Origin: UBA9732 sp963621975 | GTDB taxonomy: Bacteria > Spirochaetota > Spirochaetia > Sphaerochaetales > Sphaerochaetaceae | DNA length: 64,000 nt | NCBI GenBank assembly: GCA_963621975.1 | Contig: CAVFGI010000003.1 | Span: forward strand, 41,860 to 105,859 | Direction: 5' to 3' | Shown here: positions 9,034 through 17,766 of the stretch, piece after piece | Position numbering within the stretch: position 1 is the stretch's first letter | How the letters are laid out: the number at the start of each line of letters is the position of its first letter | Notes under the pieces: model-generated | Told to the model about the DNA's origin: nothing | Seen by the model: the letters and a program-made list of their open reading frames with translations, nothing else | The model's database searches: none | Program-made: the position numbers and the translations under genes

Positions 9034-11034
9034 CTAGTTTGCATTTCTGATTATTCCATAAACGTTAAGTTTTAGGTTTTCCATAACAACCAAGAAATAC
9101 TCATTGGAAAGGGCAAAGGAAATTACCTTTGAAGGAAGTTCCACTGCTCCAAGTTGTGCAACCTCATAAGCAGAAGCCTCAAAGCTAATAATTCTATTAG
9201 CAGAATCTAAAATATAGAAATAGTTAGACCCATCTGCCTCAAGATCTGAAATTGCCAGATTAAAAGACTTGTACTTGGTGTAGGCACCAGCAGAAACTAC
9301 CTTATACGTTGTAAAACCACTGTTATTAGCAACCACAACTAGCTGATTATTTACAAATCTAATATGTTTACCTGCTGCTGTGTTAGGCTGAGAAGCATAG
9401 AACTTGACAGGCATTCCGCTAGAGCCAATGGCTGTTGAAGCAAAACTAGTTGAGCCTGTAGAAACTGTCACCAAATTCGAACCACTTGCACTCACGTCAA
9501 GATCAGAAACAGGATAGTAACTAGTTCCCATTTTATTGACAGCTCCATTGCAACTTACGCTAGAACTTTCAATTTTCAAGGCTACATCATTTTTTGAACC
9601 TGCATCTGAAACATAGATATAATTATCAGCAACAAAAGTAGCTGAAGTTAAGTCACTAAAGTAATAACCAGTTACAGGAATGATGTTGTTACTGCGGTAC
9701 TTTTCTGCAACAGTATTGGCAGAGGAATCAAAGAACATACAAATAAGACTTTCTGTACTGTCAATGAATTTACCCGTGAAAATTACGTAATTTGATACTG
9801 GATCAGAGAACATCTTTTCAACATCGGCTAACCAATTTAATTGACTATTAGTATAAGTCTTCTGGACACTGATTGAATTTGAGTGTGTAGAGCAAATATA
9901 GAGCTTACCTGCATCTGGGGTAACAACCAAGAATTTATCACCTGGAAGAGCACTAATCATGGTTTTGGAAGTAATCTCTAATGCACTTCCAGCATCCTCA
10001 ACCAACAATGAAAGCTCACCCGGTTGACCATCTGGCTCTACTGTAAATGAGCAATATGCGGAACCCGTGCTACCAAGTTTCTTATTGTAAACCACTGCAT
10101 CAATACGATGAACTCCGGCGTTTGGTGTAAATGTCATTGAACTCCCATTGGTATCCAACTCTGCACTACTCATGAAATTTCCATCATAGTACCACTCTAT
10201 GGTAAGTCCTTCTGCATTCACTTTACTTGGTTCACTGAATGAAAATTTACAAGAATAAGATTCTTGAGCAACCATGTTTGTTGGGGCGCCTTCTAAGGCT
10301 AGAGAACCCTTAATTGGAGTTCCAGTTGCATCAGTAATGTATGTCAGCGTGTTCGCACCAAACTCGTTGAAGTGAAAGACATGGCTACCCTCCGTAGTTG
10401 TATTATTTGAAATTCTTACCGCTTCAACTAAACCAGCTACCTGCGTTTCACCATCATACAAAATAATTTTCAATCTGTAAGAACCTGCTGACAAACTTTC
10501 AGAAACAGTTGCTGTCATTGCATCATTATTTTGCGTCACATCCAAAGGATATTCGCTTCCACTCATGTCAGGACCAAGCAAGTAGGCATCTACTCTAGGA
10601 TTAGGAACGTCACAGTAGTGCCAATCTACAGAGAATCTAAAAACTCCAGTTCCAACAAGAGTATCTAAGACAATTGTTTGTGGTGTTGGCTTATCTGTAA
10701 GTTTGAATGTTATGCTACCTGTTACTAGTTCTGTTCCAGAAGAGTTCTTTCCCTTTGCAGTAACAGTCCATTCACCTATAGTTAAGCCTTCAATTGTCAA
10801 TGAATTATTATCCGAATCTACTGCAAAGGTCTTTCCATTAGGACCTACTCCAGAAACCGAATATTTGCTAACGTCCAAAAGTGAGCTATCGCTTGGCAAC
10901 AAAGTTTTGGACTCCGAATACGTGGAGAGAATCAGCTTCATAGTCGTGGTCCCAGGATTTTCGGAACACGAAGCCAATAAAGCTAAAGCTACCACCAAAA
11001 TTGCTGTAATCAAGACTGTTGTTTTTCTACTCAT
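9034..11034 (-). CDS. Large secreted lipoprotein, unknown function
   Basis: 666 aa lipoprotein whose signal peptide ends in LLASC. The mature part is Ser/Thr/Asn-rich and beta-rich. The first 330 residues look like consecutive Ig-like or fibronectin-like sandwiches (phrases such as GLTIGEWTVTAKG and AGSYRLKIILYDG). The last 330 read like irregular propeller blades (KFLVVTPDAGKLYICSTHS, NYVIFTGKFID). No enzyme motif is seen. RBS is GGAGG with 6 nt spacing. It lies upstream of the barrel and lipoprotein pair with a 35-nt gap, so the three may be one envelope unit. Confidence 0.75.
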   Translation of the reverse strand: MSRKTTVLITAILVVALALLASCSENPGTTTMKLILSTYSESKTLLPSDSSLLDVSKYSVSGVGPNGKTFAVDSDNNSLTIEGLTIGEWTVTAKGKNSSGTELVTGSITFKLTDKPTPQTIVLDTLVGTGVFRFSVDWHYCDVPNPRVDAYLLGPDMSGSEYPLDVTQNNDAMTATVSESLSAGSYRLKIILYDGETQVAGLVEAVRISNNTTTEGSHVFHFNEFGANTLTYITDATGTPIKGSLALEGAPTNMVAQESYSCKFSFSEPSKVNAEGLTIEWYYDGNFMSSAELDTNGSSMTFTPNAGVHRIDAVVYNKKLGSTGSAYCSFTVEPDGQPGELSLLVEDAGSALEITSKTMISALPGDKFLVVTPDAGKLYICSTHSNSISVQKTYTNSQLNWLADVEKMFSDPVSNYVIFTGKFIDSTESLICMFFDSSANTVAEKYRSNNIIPVTGYYFSDLTSATFVADNYIYVSDAGSKNDVALKIESSSVSCNGAVNKMGTSYYPVSDLDVSASGSNLVTVSTGSTSFASTAIGSSGMPVKFYASQPNTAAGKHIRFVNNQLVVVANNSGFTTYKVVSAGAYTKYKSFNLAISDLEADGSNYFYILDSANRIISFEASAYEVAQLGAVELPSKVISFALSNEYFLVVMENLKLNVYGIIRNAN

Positions 11035-11195
11035 CTTGTACCTCCATTAAATAAGACAAGAAAAGTAGTAACTTTAATTTAGTTTTTTAGACCGTATTTG
11101 AGAAAAACTGAGCTTTTTTTATTCTTTTTTAGAACTTTTAGCAAAAAAAGTGATTTGTTGTGGTTTTTCTCCTTCCAAATGGCTATTATCAAAGT

Positions 11196-11723
11196 ATGAA
11201 TATTTTAATAAAGATACTAATCATTCTAGATTTTGCAGCAGTTGTATTTATTCCAAATGTATATATGTCACGTGAAGTACTTATTCCAATGTTTGTCTCA
11301 ATGATTGCTCTAGTAATAATCTACTGGTTTACCATGTACTGGGTTAGCAAAAAGAAAGCAATACAGATCTTAGGCAAAGAACCTCAATTTGATATTTTCG
11401 TAGGAAAAATTCCCACAGACCCAAATGCTGATCTCATACGTGGTCGTCTCTGTATCTCTGACGGTATCATCTCTCTCATTCAAAGAACTGAGGGGAAAGA
11501 AAAAAAGACCTCTCCTTTCAAGATTGTTTGGAACATGGAAACAAAGGATATAACTTCTCTTGGTTTTGGTAAGGTTCTTTCAGTTAGAAAAGGCTTAATC
11601 TTATATATGGATAAAGACGATGTCCGCTTCACATGTTCCAATATTGAAAAACATAAAGATGCACTTTATAACGCCCTAGGCTGGAAGTTTGAAAAGAAGA
11701 TAGAGGAAACAAAAACAAAATGA
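11196..11723 (+). CDS. Small membrane protein, unknown
   Basis: 175 aa. Two hydrophobic segments lie at residues 3-20 and 30-50, followed by a soluble domain of about 120 residues (GRLCISDGIISLIQRTEG, KVLSVRKGLILYMDKDD) with the look of a PH-like beta fold. No recognised family. The ATG at 11196 has no Shine-Dalgarno, but TATTAT ends 6 nt before it, so the message may be leaderless. It ends in an ATGA overlap with the asparaginase-domain gene, so the two are co-translated. Confidence 0.7.
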   Translation: MNILIKILIILDFAAVVFIPNVYMSREVLIPMFVSMIALVIIYWFTMYWVSKKKAIQILGKEPQFDIFVGKIPTDPNADLIRGRLCISDGIISLIQRTEGKEKKTSPFKIVWNMETKDITSLGFGKVLSVRKGLILYMDKDDVRFTCSNIEKHKDALYNALGWKFEKKIEETKTK

Positions 11724-12223
11724 ACAATGCAATCAGAATAATCACAACAGGTGGAACCTTTGACAAACTCTATGATGAAATCCGTGGCGAACTTACTTTC
11801 AAGGACTCTCATCTTCCAAGGATTCTAGAACAGTCTCGTTGCACAATAAAAATAAACGTTGAAAACTGTCTTGCCATTGACAGCCTTTACATGAATGAGG
11901 AGCACCGCCTTAAAGTTGCAGCATCCTGTAAAGCCAGTCCAGAGAATAAAATTGTTGTTATTCATGGAACCGATACAATGGTCCAAACTGCTAATGTTAT
12001 AGCAGAAAAATTAGGTAAAGACATAGATAAGACCATTGTTCTTACAGGAGCCATGGTTCCATACGCCCTTGAAAGTTCAGATTCCGTCTTCAATCTTGGC
12101 TGTGCAATCACAGCCGTTCAGCTAAAACAACCCGGTGTTTATATTTGCATGTGTGGTCGCATCTTTGACTACAATAATGTACGTAAAAACCGCGAAAAAG
12201 GAATTTTTGAAGCCTTAGACTAA
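11720..12223 (+). CDS. Single-domain asparaginase-family protein
   Basis: 167 aa, matching only the N-terminal domain of L-asparaginases, which normally run 320-350 aa. The first catalytic threonine motif TTGGTFD is at residues 9-15. The second is HGTDTM. The VLTGAMVP strand and a downstream SSDSVFNL Asp position are also present. The frame ends naturally, and the C-terminal domain is not encoded downstream, where the convergent HAD gene begins with a 9-nt overlap. Short family members exist in other bacteria. Amidohydrolase activity is plausible but unproven. Confidence 0.8.
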   Translation: MNNAIRIITTGGTFDKLYDEIRGELTFKDSHLPRILEQSRCTIKINVENCLAIDSLYMNEEHRLKVAASCKASPENKIVVIHGTDTMVQTANVIAEKLGKDIDKTIVLTGAMVPYALESSDSVFNLGCAITAVQLKQPGVYICMCGRIFDYNNVRKNREKGIFEALD

Positions 12224-12841
12224 ATCCAAGATCTGAGAGGGTTCTCTAATAGTTCCCTCTTCCCCTTTCTTAAATCCAAATCCCCAGTCAACACAAATAC
12301 AATCACAGCCAGCAAGATCCGCCCCTTGCTTATCAATAAGAGTATCCCCAACCATGACGGAGTCTTCTGGTTTTATGCCCATACGCTTAAATCCTTCTTT
12401 AAGAAGACCCGCCTTTGTGGCCTCACCTTCCAAATCCAAGCCCAATAATTCATCAAAGAGGTCTTTAATCTTAAAGTTTTCACACATCTCAACCAAAAGG
12501 TCTTCATTTTTCATTGATGCAACAGCTAGCTTGTACTCTCGAGCCTTCAGTTCTTTTAAGACATCAATTATACCCGGATAAAACACCGCCTGAAACCTTC
12601 CAGTCTTCTCATAAAACTCTCTGTACGCATTCACTAACGCAGGAATGATGGTTTCATCTTTCACCCCAAAAGCAATTCTAAAGCAATCCGCAATGGGTGG
12701 CCCAATAAACTTATTCCACTCTGCATCTGGACTTATTGGCTGTCCCAATTTCTCCATAGCATATCTTCCACCCGCAAAAATACCCACAGAGGTGTCCATT
12801 AAGGTTCCATCAAAATCAAAAAAAACTGCTTTGTATTTCAC
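12215..12841 (-). CDS. HAD-family phosphatase (phosphoglycolate phosphatase-like)
   Basis: 208 aa haloacid-dehalogenase-type hydrolase. Motif I is FFDFDGTLMDT near the N-terminus. A helical cap occupies about residues 15-85. Motif II is LAVASMKN, and motif III/IV is MVGDTLIDKQGAD. Substrate may be phosphoglycolate or a nucleotide. The start is GTG, overlapping the TAG of the upstream gene (TAGTG), which places the two genes in one operon. Confidence 0.85.
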   Translation of the reverse strand: MKYKAVFFDFDGTLMDTSVGIFAGGRYAMEKLGQPISPDAEWNKFIGPPIADCFRIAFGVKDETIIPALVNAYREFYEKTGRFQAVFYPGIIDVLKELKAREYKLAVASMKNEDLLVEMCENFKIKDLFDELLGLDLEGEATKAGLLKEGFKRMGIKPEDSVMVGDTLIDKQGADLAGCDCICVDWGFGFKKGEEGTIREPSQILDLV

Positions 12842-14490
12842 TATTTTCGTCTCTCAAGAATTCGCTTACCAAGGTTTTCCACCATTTTCCATTGCCAATC
12901 CAGGAAGCTTTTCTTGGTAATTACGTTACATTCACACTTTACAAGCGCACCATTCTCATTAATAGCAAGCTCCAACGAACTCCAGCTGTCTTTATGTTCC
13001 GAGTACATCACAGCTCCTACATTCTGTCGCCTCTGCAACTGCAACATTGGGTCACGCGAAGCCTTATACACCATCACAGAAATAGTTGTATTTGGGATTG
13101 TAAACATCTTATCCCTGCCATCTTTAATGCAGGCTCTTAAGGCCGATTCCATTAACTTAGACAAGCTGTTACGTTGTTCATCAGAAAGTTGAGCAACATA
13201 CTGTGTCACAGTATTCTCATTTGTGAAGCCTTTTAACACAGAATCCAAGAGGGTCTTGGGTTCGGGTTCAACAATTGGCTCTTCTTCAACAAAAACCTCT
13301 TCAGGTTCCGGCTCTGGCTCCGGTTCAACCTCTGGTTCCGGCTCTGGCTCCGGCTCAACTTCTGTTTCCGGTTCAACCTCTGGTTCAATCTTCGCTTCAG
13401 CTGCAGGCTCTGGTTCTTCTGAATCTTCATCATCAAACAACGAACCCTCATAAGGGTCATCTTCTTCTTCAATTTCCTCTTCTTCTACTACTTCTTCTTT
13501 TTCTTCTTCAGGAGCTTCTTCAAAAAATTCATCATCATACAACTCAAAAGAATCAGAATCTTCCTCTTTTTCAGATTCTTCTATTGGAGGATCTTTTGTA
13601 AATTCATCAGGACTAACATCATTGAGGTAGGAATAATCTTCATCTTCGTCATCATCCTCAAATTCCTCTTCAACCTCTACAACACTAGGCTCAACATCAT
13701 CCGGAGCTTGCTCTGGATATAAATTTGCAAGACGTTCGTGAATGTACTTCAAGCTGTAACGAGTAACAAAACTATAATACCTTCCAGAGTACTTTAAAAA
13801 AGGAGTTTTTAGATTTTCCATGGCTTCTTCCAAAATGCCATATTCTGTATCTTTAAAATCCTCCAAGGAGCCACACCGAGCACAAAGTAACTCACAAAGG
13901 GAATCGTCTAGAGAACAAATATTTTGAACATCGTAGCCTGTAAACGCATTATTAAGTGAATTTTCTCGGTCAACTATTGAAAAGAATCTATCGTTTATAT
14001 CTTCTTGAGAGCATACATCAAGGATTGTCTCCTCTGGGAAAATCTTGCTGTATATCTCGTCTCTAAGAGAATACATCCCGTCAATATCAATAGAACCTAA
14101 AGCTCGCTTTAGAAGAACGCTGTAGTCAATGTAGCGCATTGTAGCCTTTACGTTCTCCAACATTAGACGGTGAAGATTCTTACAGCCTTTGGAATGTACA
14201 GCATTCTCGGCTTCACTAGGAGTAAAGAAGGCTTGCTTACGAAGAGCAACAGAATGAAGAAAAACAATAAGGCAATCGGTTGCCAATTTAGAAAAACTGT
14301 CGTTTCCAAATGAAAACTTGTGAAGACTTGCATACTTTAGAATGCTTGCAATGTTAAATCTATAGGCTTCTTTGACAAGTTCATTGCGGTACAAGCCAAG
14401 ATATGTAGCCTGTTGATCCATATTTCGCTGGAGCTTCTCAGCTGAAATGTTTGTCATGTCTTTTAAATTCCACGAAAGATAACAGCTCAT
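12841..14490 (-). CDS. Acidic protein with a Glu/Pro low-complexity linker
   Basis: 549 aa, not recognised. Residues 1-250 form a predicted helical domain. Residues about 265-430 are extremely acidic: runs of D/E followed by alternating Pro-Glu (PEPEPEPEVEPEPEP), likely extended and disordered. A folded C-terminal domain of about 120 residues follows (LSKLMESALRACIKDGRDK, then TISVMVYKASRDPM). No signal peptide. I take the ATG at 14490 because AGAGG lies upstream and a promoter fits at 14512-14540. It may tether two domains across a distance. Confidence 0.75.
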   Translation of the reverse strand: MSCYLSWNLKDMTNISAEKLQRNMDQQATYLGLYRNELVKEAYRFNIASILKYASLHKFSFGNDSFSKLATDCLIVFLHSVALRKQAFFTPSEAENAVHSKGCKNLHRLMLENVKATMRYIDYSVLLKRALGSIDIDGMYSLRDEIYSKIFPEETILDVCSQEDINDRFFSIVDRENSLNNAFTGYDVQNICSLDDSLCELLCARCGSLEDFKDTEYGILEEAMENLKTPFLKYSGRYYSFVTRYSLKYIHERLANLYPEQAPDDVEPSVVEVEEEFEDDDEDEDYSYLNDVSPDEFTKDPPIEESEKEEDSDSFELYDDEFFEEAPEEEKEEVVEEEEIEEEDDPYEGSLFDDEDSEEPEPAAEAKIEPEVEPETEVEPEPEPEPEVEPEPEPEPEEVFVEEEPIVEPEPKTLLDSVLKGFTNENTVTQYVAQLSDEQRNSLSKLMESALRACIKDGRDKMFTIPNTTISVMVYKASRDPMLQLQRRQNVGAVMYSEHKDSWSSLELAINENGALVKCECNVITKKSFLDWQWKMVENLGKRILERRK

Positions 14491-14511
14491 TTTGCAAAAA
14501 CCTCTATAATC

Positions 14512-14540
14512 TCTATAGTTTAGTATCGCACATCTTTCAA
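14512..14540 (-). promoter_or_regulatory. Promoter of the acidic-protein gene
   Basis: On the minus strand TTGAAA (14535-14540), a 17-bp spacer and TATAGA (14512-14517) match sigma-70 spacing. Transcription would start about 15 nt before the ATG at 14490. Confidence 0.5.
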
Positions 14541-14571
14541 CTTTATTCACCTAATATAGCGCAACAAGACA

Positions 14572-14589
14572 AATAATTATATAATTATT
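14572..14589. promoter_or_regulatory. Perfect A+T palindrome with a -10 box before loaP
   Basis: AATAATTAT-ATAATTATT is an 18-bp perfect palindrome that contains TATAAT (14580-14585). The loaP ATG is only 9 nt beyond that box, so it may serve as promoter and operator for a message with almost no leader. No good -35 is visible. Confidence 0.4.
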
Positions 14590-14594
14590 GAACC

Positions 14595-15149
14595 ATGTAT
14601 TTTTGTGCACAGGTATTAACAGGGAAGGAAATTGAAACAAAAACCTCAATTGAACGACTTTTAGCAAACCAGGAAGAAGAAACAGTGGTTTGGTTTCCAA
14701 CTAAAGAAAACAGAGAAAAAAGAAAAGGATTAGAAACTACAGTCAATAAACCCTTGTTTCCTGGATACTTATTCATCTTTTGGGATGGAGACAAAGAAAT
14801 AGACTTTCCTTTAATAGATATTCGAAGACAAACAAATGTGTGTAGATTCCTGCGTTACGACAATGGTTCCCATGCACTTCAAGGCAAGGACTTGGAATTC
14901 GCAAAATGGATTCATATGCATAGAGGAAATATAAAACGCTCAAAGGTTGTTTTCAAAGAAGGTCAGAAGGTTCATATTTGCGAAGGTCCACTTACAGGCT
15001 TTGATGGAAAAGTCATAAAAGTAGATAAACACCACAAGAAAATTGTACTGGGTTTTGATTTTGCAGGAAAAATTACACCTGTTAGTTTTTCCGTAGACTT
15101 CCTGGCTTCAGTATCTCAAACAGATTCCCCAAACTTAAGCAAGCTCTAG
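14595..15149 (+). CDS. loaP: NusG-family antiterminator, LoaP-like
   Basis: 184 aa NusG paralogue. The NGN domain (residues 1-105) shows the opening YFCAQVLTGKE, a KPLFPGYLFI strand and the CRFLR segment. A KOW domain follows (EGQKVHICEGPLTGFDGKVI, about residues 122-141). The short length, divergence from housekeeping NusG and the LFPGY context fit LoaP, known to antiterminate long operons in Firmicutes, Actinobacteria and some Spirochaetes. It stands alone: the next gene converges 3 nt after its stop. Its target operon is not evident here. Confidence 0.8.
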   Translation: MYFCAQVLTGKEIETKTSIERLLANQEEETVVWFPTKENREKRKGLETTVNKPLFPGYLFIFWDGDKEIDFPLIDIRRQTNVCRFLRYDNGSHALQGKDLEFAKWIHMHRGNIKRSKVVFKEGQKVHICEGPLTGFDGKVIKVDKHHKKIVLGFDFAGKITPVSFSVDFLASVSQTDSPNLSKL

Positions 15150-15152
15150 GAA

Positions 15153-16343
15153 TTATTGCTTACTATAAGCCTCTAGTCCCTTTTTTAAACAGATACAAGC
15201 CTTCTCAAGATCTTCTGTATTTAATACATAAGCAATACGAACCTGATTTTTACCAAGTCCAGGAGTTTCATAGAAACCCTCAGCAGGAGCTAGCATAACT
15301 GTTTCGCCCTTGTAATTAAAATCTCGAAGCATAAAAATTGCAAAATCTTCAGCATTTTCTACCGGCAACTCTGCAATAAGATAGAAAGCTCCTTTTGGTT
15401 TTACACACTTAATTCCAGGAATTTTCTGTAGGGCCTCTACAATAAAATCACGACGTTTTTCATACTCTTCATGAACAGCAGTCAAATAAGAAGCAGGTGC
15501 ACTGAGTGCTGCAAGAGCAGCATACTGCTCAACTGAAGGAGGACAAAGTCTTGCTTGGCTTAATTTCAAAGTTTCAGTTATTACATTATTGTTTCGGCTA
15601 ATAATTGCACCAACACGAGCTCCGCACATAGAAAATCGTTTTGAAAAACTATCTACGCAAATAACACGATCAGCGTAATCGGTATATTTGAGAATACTTG
15701 TGAAGACCTCTCCGTCGTAGCAGAATTCACGGTAGACCTCGTCAACAATCAAGAAAAGATCGTGCTTGACGCAGAGTTCAAGTATTGTTTGGTATTCTTC
15801 TGGGGCATAAACATGTCCAGTTGGATTGTTTGGACTGCACAGGAGAATGGCCATAGTTTTCTTGGTTATCTTGGATTCAATAGTAGAAAGAGGTGGAAGT
15901 GCAAATCTATTTTCCAAGACGCTAGTGACAGGCACAATCTTGACGTTGGCCATACCTGCAAAGGAATGCACATTGGTATAGTAAGGCTCGGGAACAATTA
16001 TTTCATCGTCCGGATCGCAAACTGTCATGAAAGAAAAAAGCAAAGCTTCTGAACCGCCAGTGGTGATAAGGATGTCTTTTGCCTCTATGTCTACACCAAT
16101 ACCTTTGTAGTACTTTACCAAAGCTTGGCGAAGTGGAAGATCTCCATCGCTTTCTCCATATGAAATAATTCCATACGGATAAGTATGAACTGCGTCAATA
16201 GCTTCTTGGGGAGTTTTAATATCTGGTTGACCAATATTCAAATGATAAACCTTAATGCCTTTGGCTTTAGCAGAACGAGCATAAGGTGACAATCTTCTAA
16301 TTGGAGATGCTTGAAAGCCTCTAATTCTAGCAGATATTTCCAT
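15153..16343 (-). CDS. Class I/II pyridoxal-phosphate aminotransferase
   Basis: 396 aa, the usual length for fold-type I aspartate/aromatic aminotransferases. The nucleotide-binding Asn is in CSPNNPTGHVY, the Asp contacting the pyridine ring is in IVDEVYREF, the PLP-binding Lys is in SFSKRFSMCG, and the substrate Arg is in QVRIAYV near the C-terminus. The substrate could be aspartate, alanine or another amino acid; sequence alone does not tell. The gene lies 18 nt downstream of prs on the same strand, so probably one transcript. Confidence 0.9.
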   Translation of the reverse strand: MEISARIRGFQASPIRRLSPYARSAKAKGIKVYHLNIGQPDIKTPQEAIDAVHTYPYGIISYGESDGDLPLRQALVKYYKGIGVDIEAKDILITTGGSEALLFSFMTVCDPDDEIIVPEPYYTNVHSFAGMANVKIVPVTSVLENRFALPPLSTIESKITKKTMAILLCSPNNPTGHVYAPEEYQTILELCVKHDLFLIVDEVYREFCYDGEVFTSILKYTDYADRVICVDSFSKRFSMCGARVGAIISRNNNVITETLKLSQARLCPPSVEQYAALAALSAPASYLTAVHEEYEKRRDFIVEALQKIPGIKCVKPKGAFYLIAELPVENAEDFAIFMLRDFNYKGETVMLAPAEGFYETPGLGKNQVRIAYVLNTEDLEKACICLKKGLEAYSKQ

Positions 16344-16361
16344 ATTGAACTCCCGTATAAA

Positions 16362-17612
16362 TTAATTTCCTACATTCTGAACATTATCAACCAACTTCTG
16401 TACAACCTTTCTGTTATCCAAGAGAGGACTGATTGACCTCCCGTGATGAAGTCTACTTATAACGCGGGCAAAAAGTTCGCTGATATCGGTTTGAATAAAC
16501 CAAGATTTGGAAAGAAGGTCCTCTCCATGATACACAGCATTAGTTCCAATCACATAATCAAATACACCTTCTTCGTGAGCCTTATCAAAAGTCTCAACTG
16601 CATTTCCATTAAAGAAAGGAAGACTAGTGATACAAATAATCTTTTTTGCTCCCATTGTGCGTAAGTGCTTCATTGCAATAAGCATTGTTCCACCAGAAGC
16701 AAGCATGTCATCAGCAATAAGAACGGTTTTGTCTTTTACATCACCAAGAAGGCTAATACTCTTGATGTTAGTATTCTTTGCACCTGTTGTGACAATTGAA
16801 TAATCTCTCTCCTTGTAGAGCATAGCAAGAGGTCTATGCAAAACCTGTGCATAAAACTTGTTTCTTGCAACAGCCCCAGTATCAGGAGAAACCACTGTGA
16901 TGTCAGGGTCTGAAATATCAACAATTTTCTTAAGCTCTACCAAAATCTGATAAGAAGCATGAAGGTTTTCCATATGAAGAGATGTAAAGCTATTTTCAAT
17001 CTCTTTGCAGTGAAGATCAAGAGTAATAATTCTCTCTACTCCAAGGTTCTCACACATACGACCAAAGACTGCAGCTGTCAAAGCTTCTCTTGAACTTTTT
17101 TTATGCTGTCTTGCATACGGGTAAGTGGGAAGAACAAGAGTAATTCCATCAGCACCTGCAAGATTAACAGCATTAATAAGAGTAAACAGCATCATGATGT
17201 GGTCATTTAAGGTAAAGCTCACAGGAGCATCATAACCTGGCATCTTAATTGGACTATTGTTGGTCACATCATAAACAATATAGACTTTAAGCCCTCTAAC
17301 AGGATCAAGAATTTCTGATTTAACTTCGCCGTTTAGGAATCTTGTATACTTAACAGCAATATCAAGATTTGGACACTGATAAACTGTAGGACACTTTCCA
17401 GAAGGAATCTTCTTACTTCCAAGATCATCTATGAAACTAACCTCTCTAAGAACTTTATCCTCTGGGATATCGTACCTACTCTCCAAGTTTTTTGCTAACT
17501 TGTTGTATCGCTCCACGTAAAGCCTTCTAAGATGCTTTACAACCTTCCCAGCCAAGTACTCAGACCCTAAGCCGGTGATAACACCCAGCTTGTGTGGCTT
17601 GATGATGCTCAT
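16362..17612 (-). CDS. prs: Ribose-phosphate pyrophosphokinase (long form)
   Basis: Makes PRPP from ribose 5-phosphate and ATP for nucleotide, histidine and tryptophan synthesis. At 416 aa it is about 100 residues longer than the common bacterial enzyme; the extra sequence is mostly N-terminal. Motifs seen: the flexible-loop region LPTYPYARQHKKSSREALTA, the metal site ITLDLHCKEIENSF, and the PRPP-binding loop VLIADDMLASGGTM. RBS is AAGGAGA 4 nt before ATG. The region 17613-17766 upstream has no gene or clear terminator. Confidence 0.92.
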   Translation of the reverse strand: MSIIKPHKLGVITGLGSEYLAGKVVKHLRRLYVERYNKLAKNLESRYDIPEDKVLREVSFIDDLGSKKIPSGKCPTVYQCPNLDIAVKYTRFLNGEVKSEILDPVRGLKVYIVYDVTNNSPIKMPGYDAPVSFTLNDHIMMLFTLINAVNLAGADGITLVLPTYPYARQHKKSSREALTAAVFGRMCENLGVERIITLDLHCKEIENSFTSLHMENLHASYQILVELKKIVDISDPDITVVSPDTGAVARNKFYAQVLHRPLAMLYKERDYSIVTTGAKNTNIKSISLLGDVKDKTVLIADDMLASGGTMLIAMKHLRTMGAKKIICITSLPFFNGNAVETFDKAHEEGVFDYVIGTNAVYHGEDLLSKSWFIQTDISELFARVISRLHHGRSISPLLDNRKVVQKLVDNVQNVGN

Positions 17613-17766
17613 AAACTCTCCTTGGAATTGGAAATGGGGTCATCCATCTCCGCATCCTAACTTCATAAACAGCCAAACACAAATGTTGCAGCAAACAAAT
17701 GTGAAGTCTTTTTCCTAAGACAGACTGTCATGCTGGCCTCATTATAGGTTAAGCAACTTCAAAGAT

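Noticed and set aside
13223..13601. Plus-strand frames rich in Gly-Ser or Leu-Gln
   Set aside because: They are antisense translations of the Pro-Glu/acidic repeat region of the minus-strand gene.
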